Shown here in pieces: positions 42,174 through 50,324 of a DNA stretch of 64,000 nucleotides. Both the position numbers and the translations under genes were made by a program. This stretch comes from Nostoc sp. XA010 (GTDB lineage Bacteria; Cyanobacteriota; Cyanobacteriia; Cyanobacteriales; Nostocaceae): the NCBI RefSeq assembly GCF_020829625.1, contig NZ_JAIVFX010000003.1, positions 248,001-312,000 of the forward strand, in the 5' to 3' direction. How positions within the stretch are numbered: position 1 is the first letter of the stretch; each line of letters begins with the position of its first letter. The notes below the pieces were generated by a model. That model was not told where the DNA came from and searched no databases. It saw only the letters and a list, made by a program, of their open reading frames with translations.

Positions 42174-42581
42174 ATGAATCTTAAGCAAATTGCGAAGGAC
42201 ACAGCCAAGACTCTCCAAAGCTACCTGACTTATCAGGCTCTAAGGACAGTATTGGCACAGCTAGGCGAAACGAATCCTCCATTAGAACTTTGGCTGCATA
42301 ACTTTTCTGCTGGCAAAATTCAAAATGGTGAATCGTATATTGAACAACTGTTGCGAGAGAAACCAGATTTGGCTTTGCGAATCATGACTGTCAGGGAACA
42401 CATTGCGGAAGAAATCATCGAATTTTTACCGGAAATGGTTACCACTGGCATTCAGCAAGCCAACATGGAACAGCGTCGCCAGCATTTAGAACGCATCACA
42501 CGAATAGACACATCGAACCCCAGTCTGCAACCAGAACAGCAAGCAACTTCAGATCCGAATTTGGATAACTTATCTAATTAG
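42174..42581 (+). CDS. rbcX: RuBisCO assembly chaperone RbcX
   Basis: A 135-residue helical protein that acts as a dimer and clamps the C-terminal tail of newly folded RbcL during L8 core assembly. Diagnostic stretches are [38 protein letters not shown] and [20 protein letters not shown]. The C-terminal ~30 residues ([15 protein letters not shown]) are disordered, as usual. It lies between rbcL and rbcS in the same direction, the standard order for cyanobacteria of this group. Confidence 0.97.
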   Translation: MNLKQIAKDTAKTLQSYLTYQALRTVLAQLGETNPPLELWLHNFSAGKIQNGESYIEQLLREKPDLALRIMTVREHIAEEIIEFLPEMVTTGIQQANMEQRRQHLERITRIDTSNPSLQPEQQATSDPNLDNLSN

Positions 42582-42627
42582 TTCGGTCAACCTAGTAGTC
42601 AAAATCGCAACTCATTATCAAAAAGCT

Positions 42628-42966
42628 ATGCAAACTTTACCAAAAGAGCGTCGTTACGAAACCCTTTCTTATCTGCCACCCCTGACTGACGCTCAAATTG
42701 CCAAGCAGATCCAGTACATTTTGAATCAAGGTTACATTCCAGCGATCGAGTTCAACGAAACTTCTGAGCCAACAGAATTATATTGGACAATGTGGAAGCT
42801 GCCTTTGTTTGGTGCTAAATCCACTCAAGAAGTATTGAGCGAAGTTCAAGGATGCCGTTCTCAATTCAGCACCAGCTTTATTCGTGTTGTGGGTTTTGAC
42901 AACATCAAGCAGTGCCAAATTCTCAGCTTTCTTGTTCACAAACCTAACAAAACCAACAGATACTAA
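42628..42966 (+). CDS. rbcS: RuBisCO small subunit
   Basis: A 112-residue small subunit that caps the L8 core. It begins [20 protein letters not shown], followed by [38 protein letters not shown] and [20 protein letters not shown]. It is the cyanobacterial type without the plant loop insertion. It ends the rbcLXS operon; a clear hairpin terminator follows at 43001-43036. Confidence 0.98.
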   Translation: MQTLPKERRYETLSYLPPLTDAQIAKQIQYILNQGYIPAIEFNETSEPTELYWTMWKLPLFGAKSTQEVLSEVQGCRSQFSTSFIRVVGFDNIKQCQILSFLVHKPNKTNRY

Positions 42967-43000
42967 AGCAAACGTTGCTCTAAGTAATTAGTTTATCCCC

Positions 43001-43036
43001 ATAGGAGAGGTGGAATTATCCGCCTCTCCTATTTAC
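43001..43036 (+). terminator. Intrinsic terminator of the rbcLXS operon
   Basis: ATAGGAGAGG (43001-43010) and CCTCTCCTAT (43023-43032) form a perfect 10-bp stem with a 12-base loop, followed by TTACTAGGTTTGTTTT. It lies 35 bp after rbcS. Confidence 0.85.
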
Positions 43037-43061
43037 TAGGTTTGTTTTGAAACGCAGAGGG

Positions 43062-43150
43062 ACGCATTCGCATTAGCGTTCGCGCAGCGTCTCGTAGAGA
43101 AGCGGTAGCGACGTTAGGAGCGTCAGCGTCTCGCAGAGAAGGAAAACGCA
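43062..43150. repeat. Dispersed GC-rich repeat
   Basis: GCGTTCGCGCAGCGTCTCGT, AGAGAAGCGGTAGCGACG and AACGCAGAG units, partly self-complementary. The same building blocks occur at 5.0 and 46.1 kb. Confidence 0.65.
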
Positions 43151-43215
43151 GAGCAACGCAGAGAATAACTCGGCATCCCTTTGCGTAAACCTCTGCTTTC
43201 TTTTAAATATAATAA

Positions 43216-43842
43216 ATGGAATTACAGCATCTGCCGGAAGTAAGAATTTGCTTTGTTGGTGACTCTTTTGTTAATGGTACTGGCGATCAAGAATGTCTTG
43301 GTTGGACAGGGAGAGTATGTACTAATGCTAATAAAAAAGGTTATGACATTACTTACTATAATTTAGGAATTAGACGTGATACGAGTACTGATATAGCAAA
43401 GCGTTGGTTACAGGAAGTATCACTACGATTATCCAAAGAATATGATGGTAGAGTTGTGTTTTCTTTTGGATTGAATGATACAACATTAGAAAATGGTAAA
43501 ACTCGTATAGATTTGGCAGATTCGCTCAAAAATGCCCATGAAATTTTAAGTGAAGCTCAAAAGTTATATCCTGTTTTGATGATTGGGCCTGCACCATACG
43601 CAGAACAAAAAGATAGTCAAAGAACGAACAAAAATACTGGTTTATCTAAACAGTTTACTTTAATTTGCAATGAATTAAATATACCTTATTTAGACGTTTT
43701 TCCGATATTAGAAAAATCAAATATCTGGATGAATGAAGCAAGAGCTAATGATGGTGCTCATCCTAGAGCAGGCGGTTATGCAGAATTTGCTCAAATAGTA
43801 GAAAATTGGGAAGCTTGGTTAAATTGGTTTCCTCTGACTTAA
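43216..43842 (+). CDS. SGNH/GDSL-family hydrolase
   Basis: A 208-residue serine esterase-like protein without a signal peptide. Block I is ICFVGDSFVNGTGDQECLGW with the catalytic Ser in GDS, block III is SFGLNDTTLENGKT (the Asn), and block V is ANDGAHPRAGGYAEF with the Asp and His dyad. The catalytic set is complete, so it is a probable lipase/esterase or deacetylase; the substrate is unknown. Base composition is more AT-rich than in the rbc genes. Together with the following toxin-antitoxin pair it sits between rbcS and rca. Confidence 0.9.
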   Translation: MELQHLPEVRICFVGDSFVNGTGDQECLGWTGRVCTNANKKGYDITYYNLGIRRDTSTDIAKRWLQEVSLRLSKEYDGRVVFSFGLNDTTLENGKTRIDLADSLKNAHEILSEAQKLYPVLMIGPAPYAEQKDSQRTNKNTGLSKQFTLICNELNIPYLDVFPILEKSNIWMNEARANDGAHPRAGGYAEFAQIVENWEAWLNWFPLT

Positions 43843-43893
43843 TCGAGTATTCAAAGTTAGGATAGTGGTAGCACCTAATTTTTATATCCAAAG

Positions 43894-44130
43894 GTGGTAA
43901 CTATGCAGCAAATTACTCTAGCTGAAGCATCTCAAAATTTACCCGACTTAATTGAAGCAGCACTCAGTGGTGAGGAAATTATTATTATCAAAGATAATCA
44001 ACCTTTGGTGAAATTAACTCCTGTGTCGCCACTTAAACAACGCCGTCAACCTGGAAGCGCAAAAGGTTTAATTACAATATCTGATGACTTTGATGCACCA
44101 CTCGAAGAGTTTAAGGAATATATGGAATGA
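43894..44130 (+). CDS. Type II antitoxin, Phd/YefM family
   Basis: A 78-residue protein, QQITLAEASQNLPDLIEAAL at the start, followed by SGEEIIIIKDNQPLVKLTPV: the Phd/YefM DNA-binding fold. The acidic C-terminus (ISDDFDAPLEEFKEYME) would wrap the toxin. Its TGA stop overlaps the toxin ATG (ATGA at 44127-44130), the usual translational coupling of such pairs. An AAAGGTGG ribosome site precedes it. The antitoxin is intact although the toxin is frameshifted. Confidence 0.9.
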   Translation: MVTMQQITLAEASQNLPDLIEAALSGEEIIIIKDNQPLVKLTPVSPLKQRRQPGSAKGLITISDDFDAPLEEFKEYME

Positions 44131-44512
44131 GATTACTGCTGGATACACATACTTTTATTTGGTATGTGACTGATAATTCAAGACTTAGTAATCAAGTAGT
44201 AGAGTAATCAATGATGAGAATAATGAAATTTTACTAAGTATAGCTAGTCTATGGGAAATAGCTATTAAGCAGAATTTAGGAAAGCTTAGTTTCAATCAGC
44301 CATTTGAGATATTCATCACACAGCAACTCAACCTCAACGATTTTAGTTTACTCGATATCAAAATTAGCCACGTTACTGTTGTTGCTACACTACTCTTACA
44401 TCATCGCGATCCATTCGGCCGAATTTTAATTGCACAAGCACTCGCAGAAAATATACTTATACTGAGTGCTGATAAAATTTTTGATGCATATCTAATAAAA
44501 CGTGTGTGGTAG
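44127..44512 (+). pseudogene. PIN-domain (VapC-type) toxin, frameshifted
   Basis: From the ATG at 44127 the frame reads MRLLLDTHTFIWYVTDNSRL and ends in TAA shortly after SNQVVE. The rest is in another frame: INDENNEILLSIASLWEIAI, then LLDIKISHVTVVATLLLHHR and DPFGRILIAQALAENILILS to a TAG at 44510. Together they make a typical PIN-domain RNase with D6, the SLWEIAIK Glu, HHRDPF and SADKIFDAY acidic residues. The span is 386 bp, so one base is missing (near 44205) relative to 129 codons. It is therefore inactive unless frameshifting restores it. Confidence 0.85.
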
Positions 44513-44603
44513 GTAGCGTTGCTTTTCTACCAAAAGATAAATAAACAGTCATCACCAAAAAAACTTAACATTACTTTAAGCAGTGCTAGGCAAAAATAAT
44601 TTT

Positions 44604-45878
44604 ATGGGTTACTACATCGCTCCCCGCTTTCTGGACAAACTGGCTGTCCACATCACCAAAAACTTTCTAAAGCTTCCTGGCGTCCGAGTCCCAGTGATTT
44701 TAGGTATCCACGGACGCAAAGGAGAAGGCAAAACATTTCAATGTCAATTAGTCTTCGAGAAAATGGGTATCGAAGTGACTAACATTTCTGGCGGCGAATT
44801 GGAAAGTCCAGATGCAGGAGATCCAGCGCGGTTGATTCGGCTGCGCTATCGGGAAACAGCAGAACTAATCAAAGTACGTGGCAAAATGTGTGTACTGATG
44901 ATTAACGATTTAGATGCGGGGGCTGGACGCTTCGATGAAGGCACTCAATATACTGTAAATACACAGTTGGTGAATGCCACACTGATGAATATTGCTGATA
45001 ATCCTACAGATGTACAATTACCTGGAAGCTATGATTCCACGCCTTTACATCGTGTACCGATTATTGTCACAGGTAATGATTTTTCCACCCTCTATGCACC
45101 GTTAATTCGGGATGGACGGATGGAGAAATTCTACTGGGAACCAGACAGAGACGACAAGGTGGGAATTGTCAAAGGGATTTTTGAACCGGATGGACTGTCA
45201 CAAAAGGAAGTTGAACAGCTAGTTGATACATTTGTCAACCAGTCCATTGACTTTTTTAGCGCTTTGCGATCGCGCATTTATGACGAACAAATCCGCAACT
45301 ACATCCATCAAGTAGGTTTTGAGCAAGTATCCTTGAGTATCGTTAACAGCGTTGAAGGGCCACCAGAATTTAAAAAGCCAGATTTCAGGCTGTCTCACTT
45401 AATCGAGTCTGGTAACTTCCTCGTTGGTGAACAAAAACGGGTGGAAAATTCCCATTTGGTTGATGATTACAACCGACTCAATCGAGGTAGAAATTCTCAA
45501 TCTGCACAACCTACTGCTGTAACACCAATTAATCAGCCGTCAAGCAATGGTGCAACTCAAGAAGCAAAAACTAATGGATTCCAGAAGCACGAAGCATCGA
45601 GTCCACATTTGACCCTAGATACACAAGCTCAAATTAGGCAATTATTATCTCAAGGTTACAAAATTAGCATTGAACACGTAGATGAACGCCGCTTCCGCAC
45701 AGGTGCTTGGCAAACTTGTGTTCATAGCCACATTGATGCAGAATCTGATGCCATCTCAAATTTGGAATCAACTTTGACAGAATATAGCGGTGAATACGTG
45801 CGCTTGGTAGGTATTGATCCAAAGGCCAAGCGCCGGGTGGTGGAGACGATTATTCAACGGCCGAATGGAAAAAATTAG
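44604..45878 (+). CDS. rca: RuBisCO activase with C-terminal small-subunit-like domain
   Basis: A ~424-residue AAA+ ATPase. The ATG at 44604 (MGYYIAPRFLDKLAVHITKN) gives the normal N-terminus; the frame is open from 44583 via GTG. Walker A is GIHGRKGEGKTF (residues 34-45), Walker B VLMINDLDAG, with a VTGND sensor. After a low-complexity linker (SAQPTAVTPINQPSSNGATQ), residues ~337-424 form an RbcS-like (SSUL) domain (LSQGYKISIEHVDERRFRTG) with a cysteine in AWQTCVHSH. In cyanobacteria this domain recruits the activase into carboxysomes and the ATPase removes inhibitory sugar phosphates from RuBisCO. Confidence 0.96.
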   Translation: MGYYIAPRFLDKLAVHITKNFLKLPGVRVPVILGIHGRKGEGKTFQCQLVFEKMGIEVTNISGGELESPDAGDPARLIRLRYRETAELIKVRGKMCVLMINDLDAGAGRFDEGTQYTVNTQLVNATLMNIADNPTDVQLPGSYDSTPLHRVPIIVTGNDFSTLYAPLIRDGRMEKFYWEPDRDDKVGIVKGIFEPDGLSQKEVEQLVDTFVNQSIDFFSALRSRIYDEQIRNYIHQVGFEQVSLSIVNSVEGPPEFKKPDFRLSHLIESGNFLVGEQKRVENSHLVDDYNRLNRGRNSQSAQPTAVTPINQPSSNGATQEAKTNGFQKHEASSPHLTLDTQAQIRQLLSQGYKISIEHVDERRFRTGAWQTCVHSHIDAESDAISNLESTLTEYSGEYVRLVGIDPKAKRRVVETIIQRPNGKN

Positions 45879-46283
45879 TCATTAGTCATTGGTAAAAGAA
45901 AGTGGGCGGAAAAACAAATGACTATGAGCTATAGTCATTTTCAATCCGGTGAGGTACAGGTATACAAATAGAACTAATCCCCTTCCCGCCTTGGGAAGAG
46001 GGTTAGGTCTGTATTGAACTCAACCCAGAAGCGCTATATAGCGCTTTTTTGACGAATTTGACGCTCCTAGGTCGCTCTAAGCGTACTCCTACGGAGAAGC
46101 AAGCTACGCGGTAGCGTCTGTCTGCGACACGCTACGCGAACGTAGAGAAGCCATGCCGTTGGCGGAGCCTCTCGTAGAGAAGGCTTTACGCTGCGCTAAG
46201 GTAATTCGTAATTCCCGATAGAAGACAGGCATTTACTGTGGACTATTAATTAGGAATTATTCGGTTACAGCAATTTTTTGGCA
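45879..46283. other. Repeat-filled spacer after rca
   Basis: This 405-bp gap is made of a CATTAGTCATTGG repeat, AACCCTCTTCCC-type repeat (45980-46005) and a large dispersed GC-rich mosaic (46055-46200). No gene is seen. Confidence 0.6.
46055..46200. repeat. Large copy of the dispersed GC-rich repeat
   Basis: About 145 bp made of CTCCTAGGTCGCTCTAAGCG, GAGAAGCAAGCTACGCGGTA, GCGACACGCTACGCGAACG and CTCTCGTAGAGAAGGCTTTA modules. It is the longest copy of the family in the window and contains nested palindromes such as CTACG/CGTAG. Confidence 0.75.
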
Positions 46284-46580
46284 TTAGTCTATTTTTTTGG
46301 GAATGAGACTGGCGCTTTTTGTTACACTATCCCAAACAATCCAGCTAATAGAATTATCTAAATCATCGGGGCTATTGGAAACTTTAAAATATAGCTTTTC
46401 TATACCTTTTGTTTCAATAGCAAAGTCGGCATTTTGAGCATAAACGACTATAAAACCTTTATCTCGCAAACAATACATTGCCCAGCCTTTCAATGATTGC
46501 TTGTATGGTTCGTGTGGAATTGGTGGTTTTGTAATTGTGTCTTGAATTAGTTTAAATATTTGCGTGATTTTCGCGGTCAT
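46284..46580 (-). CDS. Conserved hypothetical protein (~98 aa)
   Basis: From the ATG at 46580 the protein is 98 residues: TAKITQIFKLIQDTITKPPI, then YKQSLKGWAMYCLRDKGFIV and KLYFKVSNSPDDLDNSISWI ending IPKKID. The frame extends to a TTG at 46640, but that would overlap the VOC gene start region and lacks support. It shows an alpha/beta pattern with no clear catalytic motif. It is immediately downstream of the VOC-family gene on the same strand and may be co-transcribed. I do not recognise the family. Confidence 0.6.
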   Translation of the reverse strand: MTAKITQIFKLIQDTITKPPIPHEPYKQSLKGWAMYCLRDKGFIVVYAQNADFAIETKGIEKLYFKVSNSPDDLDNSISWIVWDSVTKSASLIPKKID

Positions 46581-46608
46581 AGTAGATACTTTTGTTATTA
46601 CCCTTAAG

Positions 46609-47076
46609 TTAACTAGCTTCTGGATCGCAACGAATTTCAATCATAAAACCATCTGGATCGTAAAAATACACACCTCTACCAGTAGGACGAGTCACTGGGC
46701 CATGTGCGATCGCTATTTTATTTTCTCTGATCACTGTCACCGCGCGATCAAATAACTGCGGATCGATGTCAAAAGCTAAATGGTACGCTCTGGTAAAAGT
46801 CTTCTCTGGGTCTGGATTTGGTGGTGATAATTCTGGTTCCCCAAATAAATCCAGGATTGTACCATCCGGGGTGATGAAGTTGGCTACTTTCCCAGATGCT
46901 ACAAGTTCCACCAGGGTTGCGGGTACTTCGTCGCCTGTGAGTTCATGCAAACCCAGGATAGTGCCATAAAAGTAGCGCGAGGCTTGCATATCCTGGACGT
47001 TGAGGGCAATGTGATGCACTTTACGCAGATTTCCTGGCGCAAGGACACTGTTCACGGATTGGGTGCTAGATAGCAT
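46609..47076 (-). CDS. VOC-family (glyoxalase/dioxygenase-like) protein
   Basis: A ~155-residue protein with the vicinal-oxygen-chelate fold. RKVHHIALNVQDMQASRYFY gives the first metal ligand His, RAYHLAFDI the second, and GVYFYDPDGFMIEIRCDP the terminal Glu. The metal ligands are therefore present. The substrate is unknown (glyoxalase I, fosfomycin-resistance and ring-cleaving enzymes share this fold). The ATG at 47076 (MLSSTQSV) is preferred; the longer frame begins at a TTG. Confidence 0.88.
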   Translation of the reverse strand: MLSSTQSVNSVLAPGNLRKVHHIALNVQDMQASRYFYGTILGLHELTGDEVPATLVELVASGKVANFITPDGTILDLFGEPELSPPNPDPEKTFTRAYHLAFDIDPQLFDRAVTVIRENKIAIAHGPVTRPTGRGVYFYDPDGFMIEIRCDPEAS

Positions 47077-47152
47077 AATAGAACAAAATCTCAATACTTA
47101 GATAGAAGTTGAACTTTGTTTTAAAGTTTATTATTCCTAATAAAAATCTATC

Positions 47153-47626
47153 ATGGCTTTTGATTATTCTTTAGACTTTAAAAATATTGATTTTCGCCAA
47201 CATCCTGAACTCTATCGTGTTGGGAAGGGTGAGCAGGGTGTACTTTTGGTTGAACCATACAAGTCAGAAATTCTTCCTTACTGGCGGTTCAAAACTCCTG
47301 ATATTGCTAGAGAGTCAAGTGAAAAAATCTACGAAATGTTTCTTGATTATTTAGAGAAAGATGATTTTATTGGCGCGGATATGGCACGAAAGTTTATCCA
47401 AATGGGCTATACTCGCTCTCGCCGTTATGCTAATCATAAAAGTGGCAGGAAGTATAAACAAAATTCTGAAACTTCAGATTCCAAAAAAGAAATTCTTCCC
47501 TATGAAGTAGACTTAGTGAAAGCGGAATCAGCAGCAATATTTAAAGTCAAGTGGGTAGAAGCAAAGACAAATGAGAAATATCAACAGCTTTTAGCCAAGC
47601 ATAAGCAGATGTATGAGCTAGAGTAA
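47153..47626 (+). CDS. DUF4385-family protein
   Basis: A 157-residue soluble protein. FDYSLDFKNIDFRQHPELYR, VGKGEQGVLLVEPYKSEILP, YWRFKTP and FIGADMARKFIQMGYTRSRR match the DUF4385 family, whose role is unknown. A basic region (RRYANHKSGRKYKQN) follows and the C-terminus is helical. It is divergent from the VOC gene. Downstream lies the 21/42-bp tandem repeat. Confidence 0.85.
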   Translation: MAFDYSLDFKNIDFRQHPELYRVGKGEQGVLLVEPYKSEILPYWRFKTPDIARESSEKIYEMFLDYLEKDDFIGADMARKFIQMGYTRSRRYANHKSGRKYKQNSETSDSKKEILPYEVDLVKAESAAIFKVKWVEAKTNEKYQQLLAKHKQMYELE

Positions 47627-47905
47627 AACATTATTAACTTTCAATTGAGCGGCTTTCAGAAAGTGTGTTACGTGAATGAACCTTTTAGCTTCGTGAATGA
47701 ACCTCTGAGCTTCGTCGATGAACCTTTTAGCTTCGTGAATGAACCTCTGAGCTTCGTCGATGAACCTTTTAGCTTCGTGAATGAACCTCTGAGCTTCGTC
47801 GATGAACCTTTTAGCTTCGTGAATGAACCTCTGAGCTTCGTCGAGATGAGCTTTTGAGCTTTGCGAATGAACCTTGGGGAGTAATTGCAGAATCTTGTCA
47901 CTCAC
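47618..47905 (-). CDS. Possible heptad-repeat protein encoded by the 42-bp array
   Basis: A 95-codon frame from a GTG at 47905 runs through the whole tandem repeat and reads EAQRFIHEAKRFID over and over, a near-perfect seven-residue periodicity that would form an amphipathic helix. Non-repeat ends (SDKILQLLPKVHSQSS and HFLKAAQLKVNNVLL) are protein-like. It overlaps the end of the DUF4385 gene by 9 bp. Open frames also exist on the other strand and in a second minus frame, so coding is unproven. Confidence 0.35.
   Translation of the reverse strand: MSDKILQLLPKVHSQSSKAHLDEAQRFIHEAKRFIDEAQRFIHEAKRFIDEAQRFIHEAKRFIDEAQRFIHEAKRFIHVTHFLKAAQLKVNNVLL
47678..47845. repeat. Tandem repeat, four 42-bp units (eight 21-bp half-units)
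   Basis: Half-unit A GAACCTTTTAGCTTCGTGAA (plus T) alternates exactly with half-unit B GAACCTCTGAGCTTCGTCGA (plus T), four times each, with a degenerate extra unit to ~47873. Because the period is a multiple of three, frames stay open on both strands. There are no spacers, so it is not a CRISPR array. Confidence 0.95.
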
Positions 47906-48128
47906 ATTGTGGCTTACGAAAACGCTTGTTCAGCTAGAATTTTATCGTGATTTACTGACGTATCTTTAAATCCACTTCCCTTGGATGCAGGAGTTAGGCG
48001 TAAACCTTGCTTTTGTGGAGGTAAATTAGGCAAAGTTTAGCGGCATGGTTTGGAGGGGTAGATTGCACAATAACCTTCACCGTATTATCAGTAAATTCAA
48101 TCGTCAACAAAGCCAACGCCTTATATAG

Positions 48129-49148
48129 TTATCGGCGATATTCGTCGCCGCAATCGCCGATTAGCTGGTACAAGTCTCGTGATTGGCGAGATACAGCATT
48201 GATGCGATCGCGATCGTCAGCATCTAAACTAAAACTAAATACTTTGGCGTTATCTTCTATATGTTCAGATACACCAAGTTTTGCACCAACTATCACACCG
48301 CCCACAGTTGGCTGATCTAAAATGTAACGCACTGCCACGTTAGAAATGCTTACCCCATGCTTATTAGCAATTTCCTTTAGAATAGCCAGCAACTCTTGAA
48401 ATAATCGCCAACCACCCCAAGCATCGATCATATTTTTATATTTTTTCAAACTAGCAGTGGATAAATCAAAACCTTGCGGTTCCGGTTTTCCCAAATAGTT
48501 TTCTGATAACAAACCGCCGCACACTGTACCGTAAGTAAAAAGCTTTATGTCATGCTGTTGACAAAACTGCACCATATTAACTTCGGGACGACGGTCAACC
48601 AGGGAAAATTGCACTTGGTTAGAAACAATTTTGATACCTGCTTCGGTAATCAGCTTCAAGTTTTCTGTGTCAAAATTAGTTAAACCAAGATGCTTAATTT
48701 TACCCTCAGTCTGAAGTTCTGCCATATATTTGAGAGCATCCAGGTAATTTTTATCCTGATATTCCCACCAGTGGAATTGCATCAAATCTAACGATTGTAC
48801 ATTCATCCTTCTCAAGGAAATATCAATATTTTCCTCAACGAGTTTTTTCGTCATTTTGCCAGGACGAGGCACCCATTTTGTAAAAGCTTGTACCTGAGAT
48901 AAAGCATCTTTACCACGAGTGTCAATTAGTTGACAGCGAAACTCACCAATAAAGTCTTCTGCGGGGCCATAGTGGTCTGCTAAATCCCAAGTGGTAAAGC
49001 CTGCATCTACATATTTGAACATAGTCTCAATAGCGGCTTGGGGATTGATCTGTCCGTGTCCGCCGGAGACTTGCCACATCCCATTTAAGATCCGGCAAAT
49101 GTTTAAATCAGGAGTGAATTGGAGACGGCTAGCTGCGGGTAAGTTCAT
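48129..49148 (-). CDS. Aldo/keto reductase
   Basis: A ~339-residue NADPH-dependent oxidoreductase with the (beta/alpha)8 fold. The catalytic tetrad is visible: Asp and Tyr in TWDLADHYGPAEDF, Lys in VQAFTKWVP and His in DLMQFHWWEYQ. The cofactor end has TVGGVIVGAKLGVSEHIEDN. The ATG at 49148 (MNLPAASRLQFTPDLN) is the better start; the longer frame begins at TTG. The substrate is unknown. It stands alone. Confidence 0.9.
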   Translation of the reverse strand: MNLPAASRLQFTPDLNICRILNGMWQVSGGHGQINPQAAIETMFKYVDAGFTTWDLADHYGPAEDFIGEFRCQLIDTRGKDALSQVQAFTKWVPRPGKMTKKLVEENIDISLRRMNVQSLDLMQFHWWEYQDKNYLDALKYMAELQTEGKIKHLGLTNFDTENLKLITEAGIKIVSNQVQFSLVDRRPEVNMVQFCQQHDIKLFTYGTVCGGLLSENYLGKPEPQGFDLSTASLKKYKNMIDAWGGWRLFQELLAILKEIANKHGVSISNVAVRYILDQPTVGGVIVGAKLGVSEHIEDNAKVFSFSLDADDRDRINAVSRQSRDLYQLIGDCGDEYRR

Positions 49149-49520
49149 TTTCAAGTTTAGGAGTGAGAAGAGACGCAATTAATCGCGTCTGTACAGGAGT
49201 GAGAAGAACGAAGAATTAGCGAGTTCGTAAGCATCTTATTAGAGGATGTTTGAAAAGTATTTTTGGTAACATTTAAGCTCTCGGAAAGCTAAACCCCCGC
49301 GCCTTCTTTCCTACAAAATAATGGGGGTTTCAAAGCCTCACGACCTTTAGGCAAGAGGAATGGAAGCGGGGTTTTGAGTATCCTTTACAACTTTTCAAAC
49401 AACCTCTTACAACATTCTTAGACTTTATACTTTTTTAAGAACCATTTATAACAGCGATAATCAATAACTCTTAAATCTTAACCCTTAATTCCTAACTTTG
49501 AACTCCTAACTCCTAACTTT
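49149..49520. other. Spacer with heptamer repeats
   Basis: A 372-bp gap. A TTAGGAGTGAGAAG repeat flanks the aldo/keto reductase start, and CTTAACCCTTAATTCCTAAC plus CTCCTAACTCC repeats lie just downstream of petJ. No gene is seen. Confidence 0.5.
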
Positions 49521-49856
49521 CTAACGCCAATCTTTTTCAGCTTGTTCGAGAACGTAAGCAGCAACATCTTGAATTTGCTGTTCAGTGAGGCGTTCTTTGT
49601 AGGCTGACATATTATTTTTACCATTGGTAACTATAGATGTAACTGCCTCTATTGAATCCATACCATACTTTTTCAGCGCTTGCTTTTTGAGATTTTTACC
49701 TCGCCTGATGATGTTGCTGCCGTTGATATGACAACCAGCACAATGAACACTAAATATTTGTTCACCGTTAACTGTGTCTGCTGCACTAGCAGGTAAAGTA
49801 AAAGTGCTTATCAATAACAAAAACGTTACTAATACTAATGTAAGTAATCTTTTCAA
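49521..49856 (-). CDS. petJ: Cytochrome c6 (cytochrome c553)
   Basis: A 111-residue lumenal electron carrier between cytochrome b6f and photosystem I, replacing plastocyanin. The signal peptide (RLLTLVLVTFLLLISTFTLP then ASA) is cleaved near residue 25. Haem is bound by C39AGCH43, and the axial methionine is M83 in GKNNMSAYKERL. The first codon is TTG, six bases behind an AGGAGA ribosome site; there is no ATG in the region, so TTG is very probably the real start. A small conserved gene lies just upstream on the same strand. Confidence 0.95.
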   Translation of the reverse strand: MKRLLTLVLVTFLLLISTFTLPASAADTVNGEQIFSVHCAGCHINGSNIIRRGKNLKKQALKKYGMDSIEAVTSIVTNGKNNMSAYKERLTEQQIQDVAAYVLEQAEKDWR

Positions 49857-49911
49857 TTAACTTCTCCTAATTTGGACATATTGGTTGCAGAGATTAGTGT
49901 CATAACCAATA

Positions 49912-50136
49912 CTACAAGGATTCAAAGTCAGTTGTAAATCCAGCAAAATTTGCACAATCTTCTTGAAATGCTTCGGCATCGCTAACATCTTCAATTTTAT
50001 AAGACATGATGCGCGTCCCATCTGGCATTTTTTTGGAACCAATCAATTCACCTTGATATTTATCTGCGATCGCTTTAAATTCAGTACCATAAAGCTTCCA
50101 GGCATCGGCTGAACAAGTAATATTTACTCGCCACAT
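49912..50136 (-). CDS. Small conserved hypothetical protein (74 aa)
   Basis: A 74-residue protein: RVNITCSADAWKLYGTEFKA, IADKYQGELIGSKKMPDGTR and IMSYKIEDVSDAEAFQEDCA. It resembles a small ferredoxin-like alpha/beta domain, with no metal-binding motif. It is 55 bp upstream of petJ on the same strand and could share its transcript; copper or redox relevance is only an inference from that position. The family is not recognised. Confidence 0.7.
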   Translation of the reverse strand: MWRVNITCSADAWKLYGTEFKAIADKYQGELIGSKKMPDGTRIMSYKIEDVSDAEAFQEDCANFAGFTTDFESL

Positions 50137-50324
50137 ATTTGCATCTCAATTACTACTAACAATTAATCATCTCACGAATGGGCAACATGCTACACATCAC
50201 CTCCTTAGGGTTATTATTTTCTATCTAAAGGAAGTGCCGAGCCTTCTCAGACTACGCCATAATGTGGGTATGGGAACATGTCTAGAAAATATTATCCAAA
50301 ATAGTTAAACCCTAAGAGTTGAAA

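Noticed and set aside
47678..47845. CRISPR array at the 42-bp repeat
   Set aside because: Units are contiguous with no unique spacers, and no cas genes occur in the window.
47930..48128. Open minus-strand frame directly after the aldo/keto reductase stop (LLTIEFTDNTVKVIVQ)
   Set aside because: Possibly a gene remnant, but it lacks a start and I cannot relate it to a family.
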